The notes: a model not told the origin generated them from the sequence alone. Shown: positions 17,678 through 26,087, counted from the stretch's first letter. The stretch: 39,081 nt of DNA from Streptomyces sp. G44 (GCF_016905445.1 NZ_JAFEXF010000054.1:1-39081); one strand, 5' to 3'. Numbers and translations are program-made.

Positions 17678-18841
17678 ATGACCGTCGACATGGCACCACC
17701 CGGGACCCCGGACGCGATCCGGGCCCCGGAGATCGGGGAGCGCGCGGTCGCCGTCGCCGGGGAGAGCGCGGCCCTGACGGCCCCCCGGATGATCGCGGTG
17801 GGCACGGCCGTGACCCCCACCTCCTACTCCCAGCGCGAAGTGCTCGACGCCTTCCGGATCACCGACCCCAAGGTGCGGTCCGTCTTCCTCAACAGCGCCA
17901 TCGAGCGGCGCAACCTCACGCTGCCCGCCGCGGACGCCCACGGCGTCCGCGCACCCGAGTCCCAGGGCGACCTGCTCGACAAGCACAAGGCGCTGGCCCT
18001 GGAGATGGGCGGCGAGGCCCTGCGCACCTGCCTCAAGGACGCCGGAGCCGAACTCGCCGACCTGCGCCACCTGTGCTGCGTGACGTCCACCGGCTTCCTC
18101 ACCCCCGGCCTCAGCGCCCTCCTCATCCGGGAGCTGGGCATCGACCGGCACTGCGGCCGGGCCGACATCGTGGGCATGGGCTGCAACGCGGGCCTCAACG
18201 CGCTGAGCGTGGAAGCGGGTTGGGCGGCGGCGCACCCCGGCGAGCTGGCCGTCGTCCTCTGCGTGGAGGCGTGCTCGGCCGCGTACGCGATGGACTCGAC
18301 GATGCGTACCGCCGTCGTCAACAGCCTCTTCGGCGACGGCGCGGCAGCCGTCGCGCTCCGCTCCGGGCCGGGGCCCGAGCCGGACCCCAAGCCCCGGCAA
18401 GGACCCGCGCTGCTGAAGTTCGCCGGCTGCGTCATCCCCGACGCCGTCGACGCGATGCGCTACGACTGGGACCGCGACCAGGGCAGGTTCAGCTTCTTCC
18501 TCGACCCCCGGATCCCCTATGTCGTGGGCGCGCACGCCGAGATCGTCGTCGACCGCCTGCTGGCGGGCACCGGTCTGCGCAGGAGCGACATCCGGCACTG
18601 GCTCGTGCACTCCGGGGGCAAGAAGGTCATCGACGCCGTCGTCGTCAACCTCGGGCTGACCCGGCACGACGTACGCCACACCGTCGGCGTGCTGCGCGAC
18701 CACGGCAACGTGTCCAGCGGCTCCTTCCTCTTCTCCTACGAACGCCTCCTCGAAGAGGGCGTCACCCGGCCCGGCGAGTACGGAGTGCTCATGACCATGG
18801 GGCCGGGCTCCACGATCGAAACGGCGCTCATCCGATGGTGA
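17678..18841 (+). CDS. dpgA: DpgA, type III polyketide synthase for 3,5-dihydroxyphenylacetyl-CoA
   Basis: 387 residues from the ATG at 17678, preferred over the GTG at 17660 because GGGGGTGGA lies about 7 bases upstream. It is a chalcone-synthase-like enzyme that condenses four malonyl-CoA to the Dpg precursor. The catalytic triad is visible: Cys169 (GMGCNAGLNAL), His311 (LVHSGGKK) and Asn344 (HGNVSSGSF). The sequence before the Cys (CCVTSTGFLTPGLSALL) is typical of bacterial type III PKS. It is the first gene of a tightly overlapping dpgA-B-C set, 64 bases after the aminotransferase fusion. Confidence 0.93.
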   Translation: MTVDMAPPGTPDAIRAPEIGERAVAVAGESAALTAPRMIAVGTAVTPTSYSQREVLDAFRITDPKVRSVFLNSAIERRNLTLPAADAHGVRAPESQGDLLDKHKALALEMGGEALRTCLKDAGAELADLRHLCCVTSTGFLTPGLSALLIRELGIDRHCGRADIVGMGCNAGLNALSVEAGWAAAHPGELAVVLCVEACSAAYAMDSTMRTAVVNSLFGDGAAAVALRSGPGPEPDPKPRQGPALLKFAGCVIPDAVDAMRYDWDRDQGRFSFFLDPRIPYVVGAHAEIVVDRLLAGTGLRRSDIRHWLVHSGGKKVIDAVVVNLGLTRHDVRHTVGVLRDHGNVSSGSFLFSYERLLEEGVTRPGEYGVLMTMGPGSTIETALIRW

Positions 18842-18855
18842 GGACGGACGGGACC

Positions 18856-19551
18856 ATGAAACCCCTGCGCGCACTGGAACTCGACGGCTCCGAGCCCCTC
18901 TCCGCCACGGCCGTCAAGGCCGTCGCCGATCTCTGCGACCGGGTGGAGGACACCGGCGGCTGCGGCTCCGGCCCCCGACCCGGTCCCGGCATCGCGGCCG
19001 TCCGCGTCACCGGGGCGCCGGCCGGTGACGGGACCGACGGCCTCGACGTCATGCTCGTCACCAAATGGGAACGCGCCGTGCGCCGCCTGGAACGGCTGCC
19101 CGCCGTCACCGTCGCCGTGGCCCGCGGCGACTGCGGCGGCACCGCGCTCGACGCGTTCCCCGCCGGCGAGGTGGGGGTGGGGGCCGGGGACACCCGCCTC
19201 GTCGTGCCGCGCGACGCCACCGCCACCTGGCCGGGGATGGCCGCCTACCGCCTGGCCCACCTCGCGGGGGCCGCGCGGGTCCGCAAGGCCGTCCTGTTCG
19301 GCCGCCCCATCGAAGCCGCCGAGGCGCTGGCGCTCGGCATCGCCGACGAACTGACCGACGACCCGGCAGCGGCCGTGAGCGGCGCGGCCGCACTGGCGGA
19401 CGGCCTGTCCGGCAAGGAACTCGCGATCCGCCGCCAGCTCCTGTTCGACGCCGCGACCACCACCTTCGAGGACGCCCTCGGCGCCCACCTCGCGGCCTGC
19501 GACCGCGCCTTGCGGCGCCAGGGCACCGGGCAGGAGGTGACGGCGCCGTGA
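18856..19551 (+). CDS. dpgB: DpgB, enoyl-CoA-hydratase-like helper of DpgA
   Basis: 231 residues from the ATG at 18856, which has AGGACGG upstream. ATG 18835 or GTG 18838, overlapping the dpgA stop, are alternatives. It is a small crotonase-fold protein: LPAVTVAVARGDCGG, GDTRLVVPRDA, FGRPIEAAEALALGIADELT. Known DpgB proteins raise DpgA turnover and help dehydrate the tetraketide. It lies between dpgA and dpgC with start/stop overlaps. Residues about 35-45 carry a Gly/Pro-rich stretch of the kind seen elsewhere in this cluster. Confidence 0.88.
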   Translation: MKPLRALELDGSEPLSATAVKAVADLCDRVEDTGGCGSGPRPGPGIAAVRVTGAPAGDGTDGLDVMLVTKWERAVRRLERLPAVTVAVARGDCGGTALDAFPAGEVGVGAGDTRLVVPRDATATWPGMAAYRLAHLAGAARVRKAVLFGRPIEAAEALALGIADELTDDPAAAVSGAAALADGLSGKELAIRRQLLFDAATTTFEDALGAHLAACDRALRRQGTGQEVTAP

Positions 19552-20960
19552 CGCCGACCGGTCCCGAACGGTCCACCACCCCCCTGAGCGCTCCGTCCGG
19601 CGGGCGCACCGGGCGGGCCTGCGGTGACCAGGACGTGGCGGGCGTCTGGGCAACCACCGCCGCCACCTCCGGAGCCCTCACCCACGTCGAGAAACTCATG
19701 GCGAGCCTGCCGCCGCCGCCCGAGCGCACACCCGGCCAGCGGGCCGAGACAGCCGCCGCCAAGGACGCGGCCCGCGCGCTGCGGGCCGCCTTTCTCGACA
19801 CGTACGCCGACGCCGTGTACGACCGCCTGACCGCCGGCCGCACCGTGCCCCTGCGGATCGACGAACTCCTCGGCGCCGCGGCCGCCGAACTGCCCGGCCT
19901 GGTGCCCGACGAGGCCCTGCTCGCCTCCGAGCGGCGCAGGCCGCAGGCCGCGAAGGAGGGGCACGAGATCGATCAGGGCATCTTCCTGCGGGCCGTGCTC
20001 CGGTCACCGGCCGCCGGCCCGCACCTCCTCGACGCCATGCTCAGGCCGACGCCCCGCGCCCTCGGGCTTCTCGCGGAGTTCACCCGTACCGGCCTCGTGG
20101 AGATGGAATCCGTACGCGTCGAACGGACCGGCGACGGCGTGGCACGGCTGACCATGTGCCGGGGCGACCGCCTGAACGCCGAGGACACCCGCCAGGTCGA
20201 CGACATGGAGACCGCCGTCGACCTCGCCCTGCTCGACCCGGCCGTCCGGGCCGGGCTGCTGCGCGGCGGGGAGATGACCCACCCGCGCCACCGCGGCCGG
20301 CGCGTGTTCAGCGCGGGCATCAACCTCAAGAGCCTCAGCTCCGGGACAATCCCGCTGGCCGGCTTCCTGCTGCGCCGCGAACTCGGCTATCTGCACAAGA
20401 TCGTGCGGGGCGTGTCCGCCGACCACCCCGGCCGGTGGCACGCGCCCCGCCTGGAGAAGCCATGGGTCGCCGCCGTGGACGGCTTCGCCATCGGCGGCGG
20501 CGCGCAACTCCTGCTGATCTGCGACCACGTGCTCGCCGCCTCCGACGCCTATCTCAGTCTGCCCGCAGCGAAGGAGGGGATCATCCCCGGCGTCGCGAAC
20601 TTCCGGCTCAGCCGGTACGTGGGCCCCCGCCTCTCCCGGCAGATCATCCTCGGCGGCCGCAGGATCAGGGCGAGCGAGCCCGACGCCCGGCTGCTCGTCG
20701 ACGAGGTCGTCGAGCCGGAGGAGATGGACGCCGCCGTCGAACGGAGCCTGGCACGGCTCGACGGCGCCGCGGTCCTCGCCAACCGCCGCATGCTGAACCT
20801 CGCCGAGGAACCACCGGACGCCTTCCGCGCGTACCTGGCGGAGTTCGCCCTCCAACAGGCCCTGCGGATCCACGGCCAGGACGTCATCGACAAGGCGGGC
20901 CGCTTCGGCGCCGGCCGGCCGGCCGCGCCGGGGGACGACGCCGCGCCCGCCCGCGGATGA
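19548..20960 (+). CDS. dpgC: DpgC, cofactor-independent 3,5-dihydroxyphenylacetyl-CoA 1,2-dioxygenase
   Basis: 470 residues from a GTG overlapping the dpgB stop. DpgC is an unusual crotonase-fold oxygenase that uses O2 without metal or organic cofactor to make 3,5-dihydroxyphenylglyoxylate, which HpgT transaminates to Dpg. A helical N-terminal domain (about 1-180) is followed by the crotonase core with the oxyanion segments RVFSAGINLKSL and AVDGFAIGGGAQLLLICDHV, then LPAAKEGIIPGVANFRLSRY and a helical tail. These segments and the length fit the characterised enzyme. It overlaps the following hydrolase frame by an ATGA. Confidence 0.93.
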   Translation: MTPTGPERSTTPLSAPSGGRTGRACGDQDVAGVWATTAATSGALTHVEKLMASLPPPPERTPGQRAETAAAKDAARALRAAFLDTYADAVYDRLTAGRTVPLRIDELLGAAAAELPGLVPDEALLASERRRPQAAKEGHEIDQGIFLRAVLRSPAAGPHLLDAMLRPTPRALGLLAEFTRTGLVEMESVRVERTGDGVARLTMCRGDRLNAEDTRQVDDMETAVDLALLDPAVRAGLLRGGEMTHPRHRGRRVFSAGINLKSLSSGTIPLAGFLLRRELGYLHKIVRGVSADHPGRWHAPRLEKPWVAAVDGFAIGGGAQLLLICDHVLAASDAYLSLPAAKEGIIPGVANFRLSRYVGPRLSRQIILGGRRIRASEPDARLLVDEVVEPEEMDAAVERSLARLDGAAVLANRRMLNLAEEPPDAFRAYLAEFALQQALRIHGQDVIDKAGRFGAGRPAAPGDDAAPARG

Positions 20961-20977
20961 GACGAGGGGACACCGCG

Positions 20978-21778
20978 ATGCCGATCGCGCAGGCCAACGG
21001 AGTCAAACTCGGCTACGACGAGTACGGCGCCGGGGAGCCACTCGTCATGGTCACCGGTTCCGGCGCGCCCGGCCGGATGTGGCGCACGCACCAGGTGCCC
21101 GCCCTCACCGGGGCCGGCTTCCGGGTCATCACGCTCGACAACCGGGGGATTCCGCCGAGCGATCCCTGCCCGCGGGGGTTCACCCTCGACGACATGGCGG
21201 CCGACATCGGGGGCCTCATCGACCACCTCGGCGCGGGCCCGTGCAGGATCGTCGGCTACTCCCTGGGCGCCATCGCCGTGCAGGAACTCCTGCTGGCCCG
21301 CCCCGAACTCGTCCACCAGGCCGTTCTGATGGCGACCTGCGGGCGCTCGGACACGCTGACCGCCGCCATGACGGCCGCCGACCGGGAACTGGACGACAGC
21401 GCGGGCGTGCTCCCGCCCCGCTACGCGGCCTACGTACAGGCCTTGCAGAACCTCTCGCCGCGCACCCTCGACGACGAGGAGCGGCTGCGGGACTGGCTCG
21501 CCGTCCTCGAGATGTCGGCCGCCGACCCGCCGGGCGTACGCGGCCGGCCCGGCCTCCGGCCCGCCCAGGACCGCCGCCACGCCTACCGGCGCATCAGCCG
21601 CCCCTGCCTGGTCATCGGATTCCAGGACGACCTGGTCGTGCGGCCGCACCTGTCCCGCGAGGTCGCGCGGAGCATTCCCGGCAGCGTCTATGCCGAGATC
21701 CCCGGCTGCGGGCACTACGGATATCTGGAGAGGCCCGCCGCCGTGAATGCGGCGATCATCGACTTCTTCGCCCGGTGA
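20978..21778 (+). CDS. Alpha/beta hydrolase at the end of the dpg operon
   Basis: 266 residues from the ATG at 20978, preceded by GAGGGGA. An in-frame ATG at 20957 overlapping dpgC is the alternative. The fold is clear: GEPLVMVTGSG near the N-terminus, nucleophile Ser95 in GYSLGA, Asp217 or Asp218 in GFQDDLVV, and His246 in GCGHYGYLERP. It sits where dpgD lies in many glycopeptide clusters, but it is not a crotonase and cannot be DpgD. Possible roles are type II editing thioesterase, hydrolysis of a CoA or carrier-protein thioester (as Bhp does in balhimycin), or product processing. The sequence does not decide between these. Its stop codon is the first TGA of a 12-bp tandem repeat. Confidence 0.83.
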   Translation: MPIAQANGVKLGYDEYGAGEPLVMVTGSGAPGRMWRTHQVPALTGAGFRVITLDNRGIPPSDPCPRGFTLDDMAADIGGLIDHLGAGPCRIVGYSLGAIAVQELLLARPELVHQAVLMATCGRSDTLTAAMTAADRELDDSAGVLPPRYAAYVQALQNLSPRTLDDEERLRDWLAVLEMSAADPPGVRGRPGLRPAQDRRHAYRRISRPCLVIGFQDDLVVRPHLSREVARSIPGSVYAEIPGCGHYGYLERPAAVNAAIIDFFAR

Positions 21779-21835
21779 ATCGCCCGGTGAATCGCCCGAT
21801 GAAGCGTCCGGTGAATCGCCCGGTGAAGCGTCCGC
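21776..21835. repeat. Five 12-bp tandem repeats starting at the hydrolase stop codon
   Basis: Five units of 12 bases begin at 21776, 21788, 21800, 21812 and 21824. Three read TGAATCGCCCG plus G or A, and two read TGAAGCGTCCG plus G or C. Each begins with TGA in the hydrolase frame, so the gene ends in a series of stops. A partial unit (TTCGCCCGG) lies just before. On the opposite strand it would encode a His-Arg periodicity, which I take as meaningless. Confidence 0.85.
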
Positions 21836-21883
21836 TGAACGTGAACGCCGTCCCGTCCGATGCGGTATGCGAAATGGACAACC

Positions 21884-21912
21884 TTGTAGGCCCATCGGCA
21901 CCCGGCTAGCGT
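21884..21912 (+). promoter_or_regulatory. Candidate promoter for mbtH and the ABC exporter
   Basis: TTGTAG (21884-21889), 17 bases, then TAGCGT (21907-21912). This is a good match to the housekeeping Streptomyces pattern and lies 48 bases before the MbtH start. Confidence 0.45.
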
Positions 21913-21959
21913 AATCACACGAAATCACGTCCTGCCGACGGAAATTGATCGGAGTGGTC

Positions 21960-22184
21960 ATGCCGAACCCGTTCGACGACGAAAACGGCACCTTTCTGGT
22001 TCTCGTCAACGACGAGAACCAGCATTCGCTCTGGCCGTCCTTCGCCGAGGTACCGGCCGGCTGGAAAACCGTCTTCGGCGAGGAGACGCGCAAGGCCTGC
22101 CTCGATTACATAGAGGAGAACTGGACGGACCTGCGTCCCAAGAGCCTCATCGAGGAGATGGCCAAGCACGAAGCCGCCGGCTAG
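21960..22184 (+). CDS. MbtH-like protein
   Basis: 74 residues, the size of MbtH proteins that bind NRPS adenylation domains and aid their folding or activity. All family signatures are present: NPFDDENGTF, NDENQHSLWP, VPAGWKTVFGE, CLDYIEENWTDLRPKSL. GGAG lies 5 bases before the ATG at 21960; an ATG at 21945 in frame is less likely. It is 44 bases upstream of the ABC exporter and probably co-transcribed with it. In known Hpg/Dpg clusters the MbtH partner is often essential for the aryl-glycine A domains; the same is inferred here. Confidence 0.95.
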   Translation: MPNPFDDENGTFLVLVNDENQHSLWPSFAEVPAGWKTVFGEETRKACLDYIEENWTDLRPKSLIEEMAKHEAAG

Positions 22185-22228
22185 GCGCGGCGCCCGGACC
22201 GAAACGACGACGGGAACGGGAGGTTTTC

Positions 22229-24385
22229 GTGGCCATGATCGGCGGCCCGGGGCCGGTGTTGATGAGCGGTATGGGGCCGGACCAGCCGGTGACCAGACAG
22301 CGGATCAAGCCCGGCACGGCGAAACGCGTGATCCCCTACACGAAACCGTATCGGCTCAACATCGCTCTCTTCCTGGTCATCACCGCGCTCAACGCGGGCA
22401 ACGTGGTGGCGACGCCCCTTCTGTTCATGTACCTCATCGACAACGGCATCGTCGAGGGCGACAGCTCGGTGGTCCTGTGGATCTCCGTGGCGGTCGCCGC
22501 CATCGCGCTGCTGAGCACCGCGCTGGGGTTCGCGGAGGCCTGGTACTCGGGCCGCATCAGCGAGGGACTCATCTACGACCTCCGCACGCAGGTCTTCGAC
22601 CACGTGCAGCGGCAGCCACTGGCGTTCTTCACCCGCGCGCAGACCGGGTCCCTCGTCAGCAGGCTCAACACCGATGTCGTGGGAGCACAGCAGGCGGTCA
22701 CCACCCTGCTGTCCACGGTGGCGTCCGCGGGCCTGACCCTGATCCTCGTACTGATCACGATGTTCTATCTGTCCTGGGTGGTCACCCTGATCTCCCTGGT
22801 GATCATTCCGCTGTTCATCCTGCCCGGGAAGCTCGTCGGCGAGCGGCTCCAGCGGATCATGCGGGAGCACATGCAGGTCAACGCCGAGGTCGGCGCGTTC
22901 ATGAGCGAGCGGTTCAACGTGACCGGCGCCCTGCTGGCCAAGCTGTACGGCCGTCCCTCGGGCGAGACCGGCATGTTCTCCGGGCTGGCGGCCAAGGGCC
23001 GCGACCTCGGCATCCTGGCCTCCGTCTACGGCAAGATGCTCTTCCTGACGATGATGCTGGTCGGTTCGCTGGCCACCGCGCTGGTCTACGGCCTGGGCGG
23101 CCACCTCGTCATCGAGGGCACCTTCCAGATCGGCACCCTGGTGGCGCTGGCCACCCTGCTCACCCGGCTGATGGGGCCCATCAACCAGCTCGCCGGCGCG
23201 CAGACCAGCGTGCTGACCGCGCTCGTCAGCTTCGACCGGCTCTTCGAGATCCTCGACCTCAAGCCGCTGATCTCCGAGAAGCCGGACGCGGTACCGCTGC
23301 CCGCCACGCGCGACGGCGGCGCCACCGCGCCGGACATCGAGTTCGACGGGGTGTCCTTCCGCTACCCGCGGGCCGCCGACGTCTCGCTCGCCTCGCTGGA
23401 GTCCATCGCCCTGCCCGCGCAGGAACGCGCCCAGAACGCCTGGACGTTGAGCGACGTGAGCTTCACCGCGCCCGCGGGCAAGCTGACCGCGCTGGTCGGC
23501 CCGTCCGGCGCCGGCAAGACGACGATCACCCACCTCGTGCCACGGCTGTACGACCCGGTCGAGGGCGCCGTCAGGATCGGCGGCCACGACATCCGCGACG
23601 TGACGCTGCGGTCCCTGAACGACACCGTCGGCATGGTCACGCAGGACGCGCACCTCTTCCACGCGACCATCCGCGACAACCTCACCTACGCGCGCCCCGA
23701 CGCCACCGAGGAGGAACTGGTCGAAGCGTGCAAGGCGGCGCAGATCTGGAGCCTCGTCGAAGCGCTGCCCGACGGCTTCGACACCGTCGTCGGCGACCGC
23801 GGCTACCGCTTCTCCGGCGGCGAGAAGCAGCGCGTGGCCATGGCCCGGCTGCTGCTCAAGGCCCCGCCCATCGTCGTCCTCGACGAGGCGACCGCGCACC
23901 TCGACTCGGAGTCCGAGGCGGCCCTGCAACGGGCCCTGCGGACCGCGCTGAAGGGACGCACCTCGCTGGTGATCGCCCACCGCCTGTCGACCATCCGCGA
24001 CGCCGACCAGATCCTCGTCGTGGACCAGGGGCGGATCCAGGAGCGCGGCACGCACGACGAGCTGATGGAACTGGGCGGGCTTTACGCGGAGTTGTACCGC
24101 ACCCAGTTCTCCCGCCGGCCGTCGCGCAACGACGCCGCGCCCGCCGAGTCCGACAACGGCGCCCTGCCGGTGCCCGAGCCGGTGGGCGGCCCACCCGGCA
24201 CCATGTTCACCGCCGGTCCCGGAGCCTCCTTCCACGGCGGACCGGGCGGACCGGGCGGACCGGGAGGCCCGGGGATCTTCATCGGTCCCGGTGGCCCCGG
24301 CGCACCCGGCGGTCCCGGCCCGCACGGTCCCGGTCCGCACGGTCCCGGTCCAGGACACGGAGGTCCGCCCCCGGGCCACGGGTGA
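22229..24385 (+). CDS. ABC exporter, fused membrane and ATPase domains, with Gly/Pro-rich tail
   Basis: 718 residues from a GTG at 22229. The N-terminal half has six hydrophobic segments (about 43-320). The ATPase half has Walker A GPSGAGKTT (424-432), signature FSGGEKQ, Walker B IVVLDEATAHLD and switch IAHRLST, all intact. It is a homodimeric half-transporter like the exporters of glycopeptide clusters, and probably exports the peptide. An unusual tail of about 60 residues follows the conserved end, almost all Gly, Pro and His (GGPGGPGGPGGPG, GPHGPGPHGPGPGHGG). A perfect 15-bp hairpin lies just after the stop. MbtH is immediately upstream. Confidence 0.9.
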   Translation: MAMIGGPGPVLMSGMGPDQPVTRQRIKPGTAKRVIPYTKPYRLNIALFLVITALNAGNVVATPLLFMYLIDNGIVEGDSSVVLWISVAVAAIALLSTALGFAEAWYSGRISEGLIYDLRTQVFDHVQRQPLAFFTRAQTGSLVSRLNTDVVGAQQAVTTLLSTVASAGLTLILVLITMFYLSWVVTLISLVIIPLFILPGKLVGERLQRIMREHMQVNAEVGAFMSERFNVTGALLAKLYGRPSGETGMFSGLAAKGRDLGILASVYGKMLFLTMMLVGSLATALVYGLGGHLVIEGTFQIGTLVALATLLTRLMGPINQLAGAQTSVLTALVSFDRLFEILDLKPLISEKPDAVPLPATRDGGATAPDIEFDGVSFRYPRAADVSLASLESIALPAQERAQNAWTLSDVSFTAPAGKLTALVGPSGAGKTTITHLVPRLYDPVEGAVRIGGHDIRDVTLRSLNDTVGMVTQDAHLFHATIRDNLTYARPDATEEELVEACKAAQIWSLVEALPDGFDTVVGDRGYRFSGGEKQRVAMARLLLKAPPIVVLDEATAHLDSESEAALQRALRTALKGRTSLVIAHRLSTIRDADQILVVDQGRIQERGTHDELMELGGLYAELYRTQFSRRPSRNDAAPAESDNGALPVPEPVGGPPGTMFTAGPGASFHGGPGGPGGPGGPGIFIGPGGPGAPGGPGPHGPGPHGPGPGHGGPPPGHG

Positions 24386-24401
24386 GCGCCCCGCCCGTCC
24401 C

Positions 24402-24439
24402 CGGCATCCGCGACGCGCGCGCCGGCGTCGCGGATGCCG
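24402..24439 (+). terminator. Strong hairpin terminator after the ABC exporter
   Basis: Perfect 15-bp stem: CGGCATCCGCGACGC at 24402-24416 and its complement at 24425-24439, with an 8-base GC loop. There is no T-tract, as is common in Streptomyces. It separates the mbtH-exporter unit from the histidine kinase. Confidence 0.8.
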
Positions 24440-24551
24440 TGCTCCCGGCGTTCTCCGGGCCCGTTCGGGCCGGGTTGCGCGGCAGCGGCCCGGGTACCGC
24501 GCCGCGGGAGTAGCCTGACGGGACGTCTGTGTGCCTCCGTGGGGGTGAGCG

Positions 24552-25883
24552 GTGAGGGTGCTGCGCAAGGAAGGCGCGACGGCCGAGGACTCCCGCGGGG
24601 CGGTCACCCGGCGCGGCCGGATCGCGGCCCGTCTGATGCCCCGCCGGGTCCGTGTCCGGCTGACCCTCCTGTACGGAGGGCTGTTCGTCGTGTCGGGCGC
24701 CGTCCTGCTGACCATCACCTACGTCCTGGTGAACCGTTCGAACGGCATGCTCGTCTTCAGCCGCGGCAGGCAGGACCCCTCCGGTGACGCCGGCTACCGC
24801 TTCTACACGGGGGACGGCACATCGGCCCTCCTGGACCGCTTCGCCGAGGCGCAGCGACGGCAGGCGCAGCGCCAGCACACCCTGGAGATGCACCGCCTGC
24901 TGATCGAGTCCGGCATCGCGCTGGCGATCATGTCGGTGATCGCGATCGGCCTCGGCTGGTTCGTCGCGGGTCGGGTGCTGCGGCCGCTGCGCACGATGAC
25001 CTCCACCATCCAGCGGATCTCCGCGCACAACGTCCACGAACGGCTGGCCGCCGAGGGACCCGCCGACGAGCTGAAGGACCTGGCGGACACCGTCGACGGC
25101 CTGCTCGGCCGCCTGGAGGGAGCGCTGGACTCCCACAAGCGTTTCGTGGCCAACGCCGCGCACGAACTGCGCACGCCCCTGACCGTGGAACACGCGCTGC
25201 TCGAGGAGTCGCTGATCGACCGCGACGCGACCGTCGAGTCGTTCCGGGCCAACTTCGAGCGGCTGCTGGTGCTGAGCGAGCAGCAGGCGCGGCTGCTGGA
25301 GTCACTGCTGACGTTGTCCAGCAGTGAACGCGGCCTGGGCCACCGCGAGCCGCTGGACCTGGCCGAGCTGGCGGGCAAGGCCGTGCTCGGCTGCCGCGAG
25401 CAGGCGGAGCGCCGGGGGCTGCGGATGGAGGCGGCGACCGCCTCCGCGGGCACCTGCGGCGACAGCGCGCTCGTCGAACGACTGGTGGCCAACCTCCTGG
25501 ACAACGCCGTCGGTTACAACGTCCCGGACGGATGGGTGGAGGTCGTGACGCGGGCCGAGGGCGAGCACGCCGTCGTACGGGTGACCAACTCGGGCGAGCG
25601 GATCCCGCCGGAACGGGTGGGCCGCCTGTTCGAGCCGTTCCAGCGGCTCGACCGCACCGCGGGCGACGGGCACCACGGCCTCGGCCTGTCGATCGTCCGC
25701 TCCATCGCCGCCTCCCACGACGCGACCGTGGACGCGCACGCCCGGCCGGAAGGCGGTCTGGTCGTGGAGGTCGCCTTCCCGCTGCGGGCGGCGGAAGGCA
25801 CCCAGGACCGGCACCGGAACGGCGGGCACCGCCTGCCCCGCACCGTTTCCGTGACGGCTGCCGGCGACTCCGCCTCCGGGTAA
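24552..25883 (+). CDS. Membrane sensor histidine kinase without an adjacent response regulator
   Basis: 443 residues from a GTG at 24552. TM1 is about 37-57 (LTLLYGGLFVVSGAVLLTIT), followed by an extracytoplasmic loop of about 60 residues, then TM2 about 118-140 (IALAIMSVIAIGLGWFVAG) and a HAMP domain (VLRPLRTMTSTIQRIS). The H-box carries His204 (ANAAHELRTPLT), the N-box Asn318 (LLDNAVGYN), and GLGLSIVRSIAASH is the ATP lid. All catalytic boxes are intact. It is VanS/CseC-like in layout, but no vanR or other response regulator lies beside it, so its partner must be elsewhere. It stands alone between the exporter terminator and the NRPS operator. A role in cluster control or self-resistance is inference. 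Confidence 0.88.
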   Translation: MRVLRKEGATAEDSRGAVTRRGRIAARLMPRRVRVRLTLLYGGLFVVSGAVLLTITYVLVNRSNGMLVFSRGRQDPSGDAGYRFYTGDGTSALLDRFAEAQRRQAQRQHTLEMHRLLIESGIALAIMSVIAIGLGWFVAGRVLRPLRTMTSTIQRISAHNVHERLAAEGPADELKDLADTVDGLLGRLEGALDSHKRFVANAAHELRTPLTVEHALLEESLIDRDATVESFRANFERLLVLSEQQARLLESLLTLSSSERGLGHREPLDLAELAGKAVLGCREQAERRGLRMEAATASAGTCGDSALVERLVANLLDNAVGYNVPDGWVEVVTRAEGEHAVVRVTNSGERIPPERVGRLFEPFQRLDRTAGDGHHGLGLSIVRSIAASHDATVDAHARPEGGLVVEVAFPLRAAEGTQDRHRNGGHRLPRTVSVTAAGDSASG

Positions 25884-26009
25884 TCAGCAATCAGCTCTTT
25901 CCGTCCCGCGGTGATTCCGCGTTTCCGTGAATCATCGTGGACGGTCGCTTCCCTTCCCCTCCCGGCCATAGCATCGAATCAACCGCACGAGTTCATGCGC
26001 CTGCCCTGT

Positions 26010-26038
26010 GTCCAAGTGCCCGGAGCGCACAGTTGGAC
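26010..26038. promoter_or_regulatory. StrR/Bbr-type operator upstream of the NRPS
   Basis: GTCCAA at 26010-26015, 17 bases, TTGGAC at 26033-26038. This is the same palindrome and spacing as at 15067-15095, and the first spacer bases (GTGC) also agree. It lies 50 bases before the NRPS start. The rest of the 204-base gap after the kinase shows nothing else I can identify. Confidence 0.8.
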
Positions 26039-26087
26039 GGCTCGGCAAGGGAAACAGCCGACGCGGGTCACGCGGCGAGGGGGAATG

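Noticed and set aside
20957..21778. Calling the gene after dpgC dpgD by position.
   Set aside because: Its GYSLGA nucleophile elbow and catalytic Asp and His make it an alpha/beta hydrolase, not a crotonase.
21853..21876. GTCC...ATGGAC pair before mbtH as a StrR-type site.
   Set aside because: Arms are imperfect and the spacing is 13 or 18, not 17.
21715..21918. 67-codon minus-strand frame with a His-Arg repeat.
   Set aside because: The periodicity is simply the 12-bp tandem repeat read backwards; there is no ribosome site or homologue known to me.
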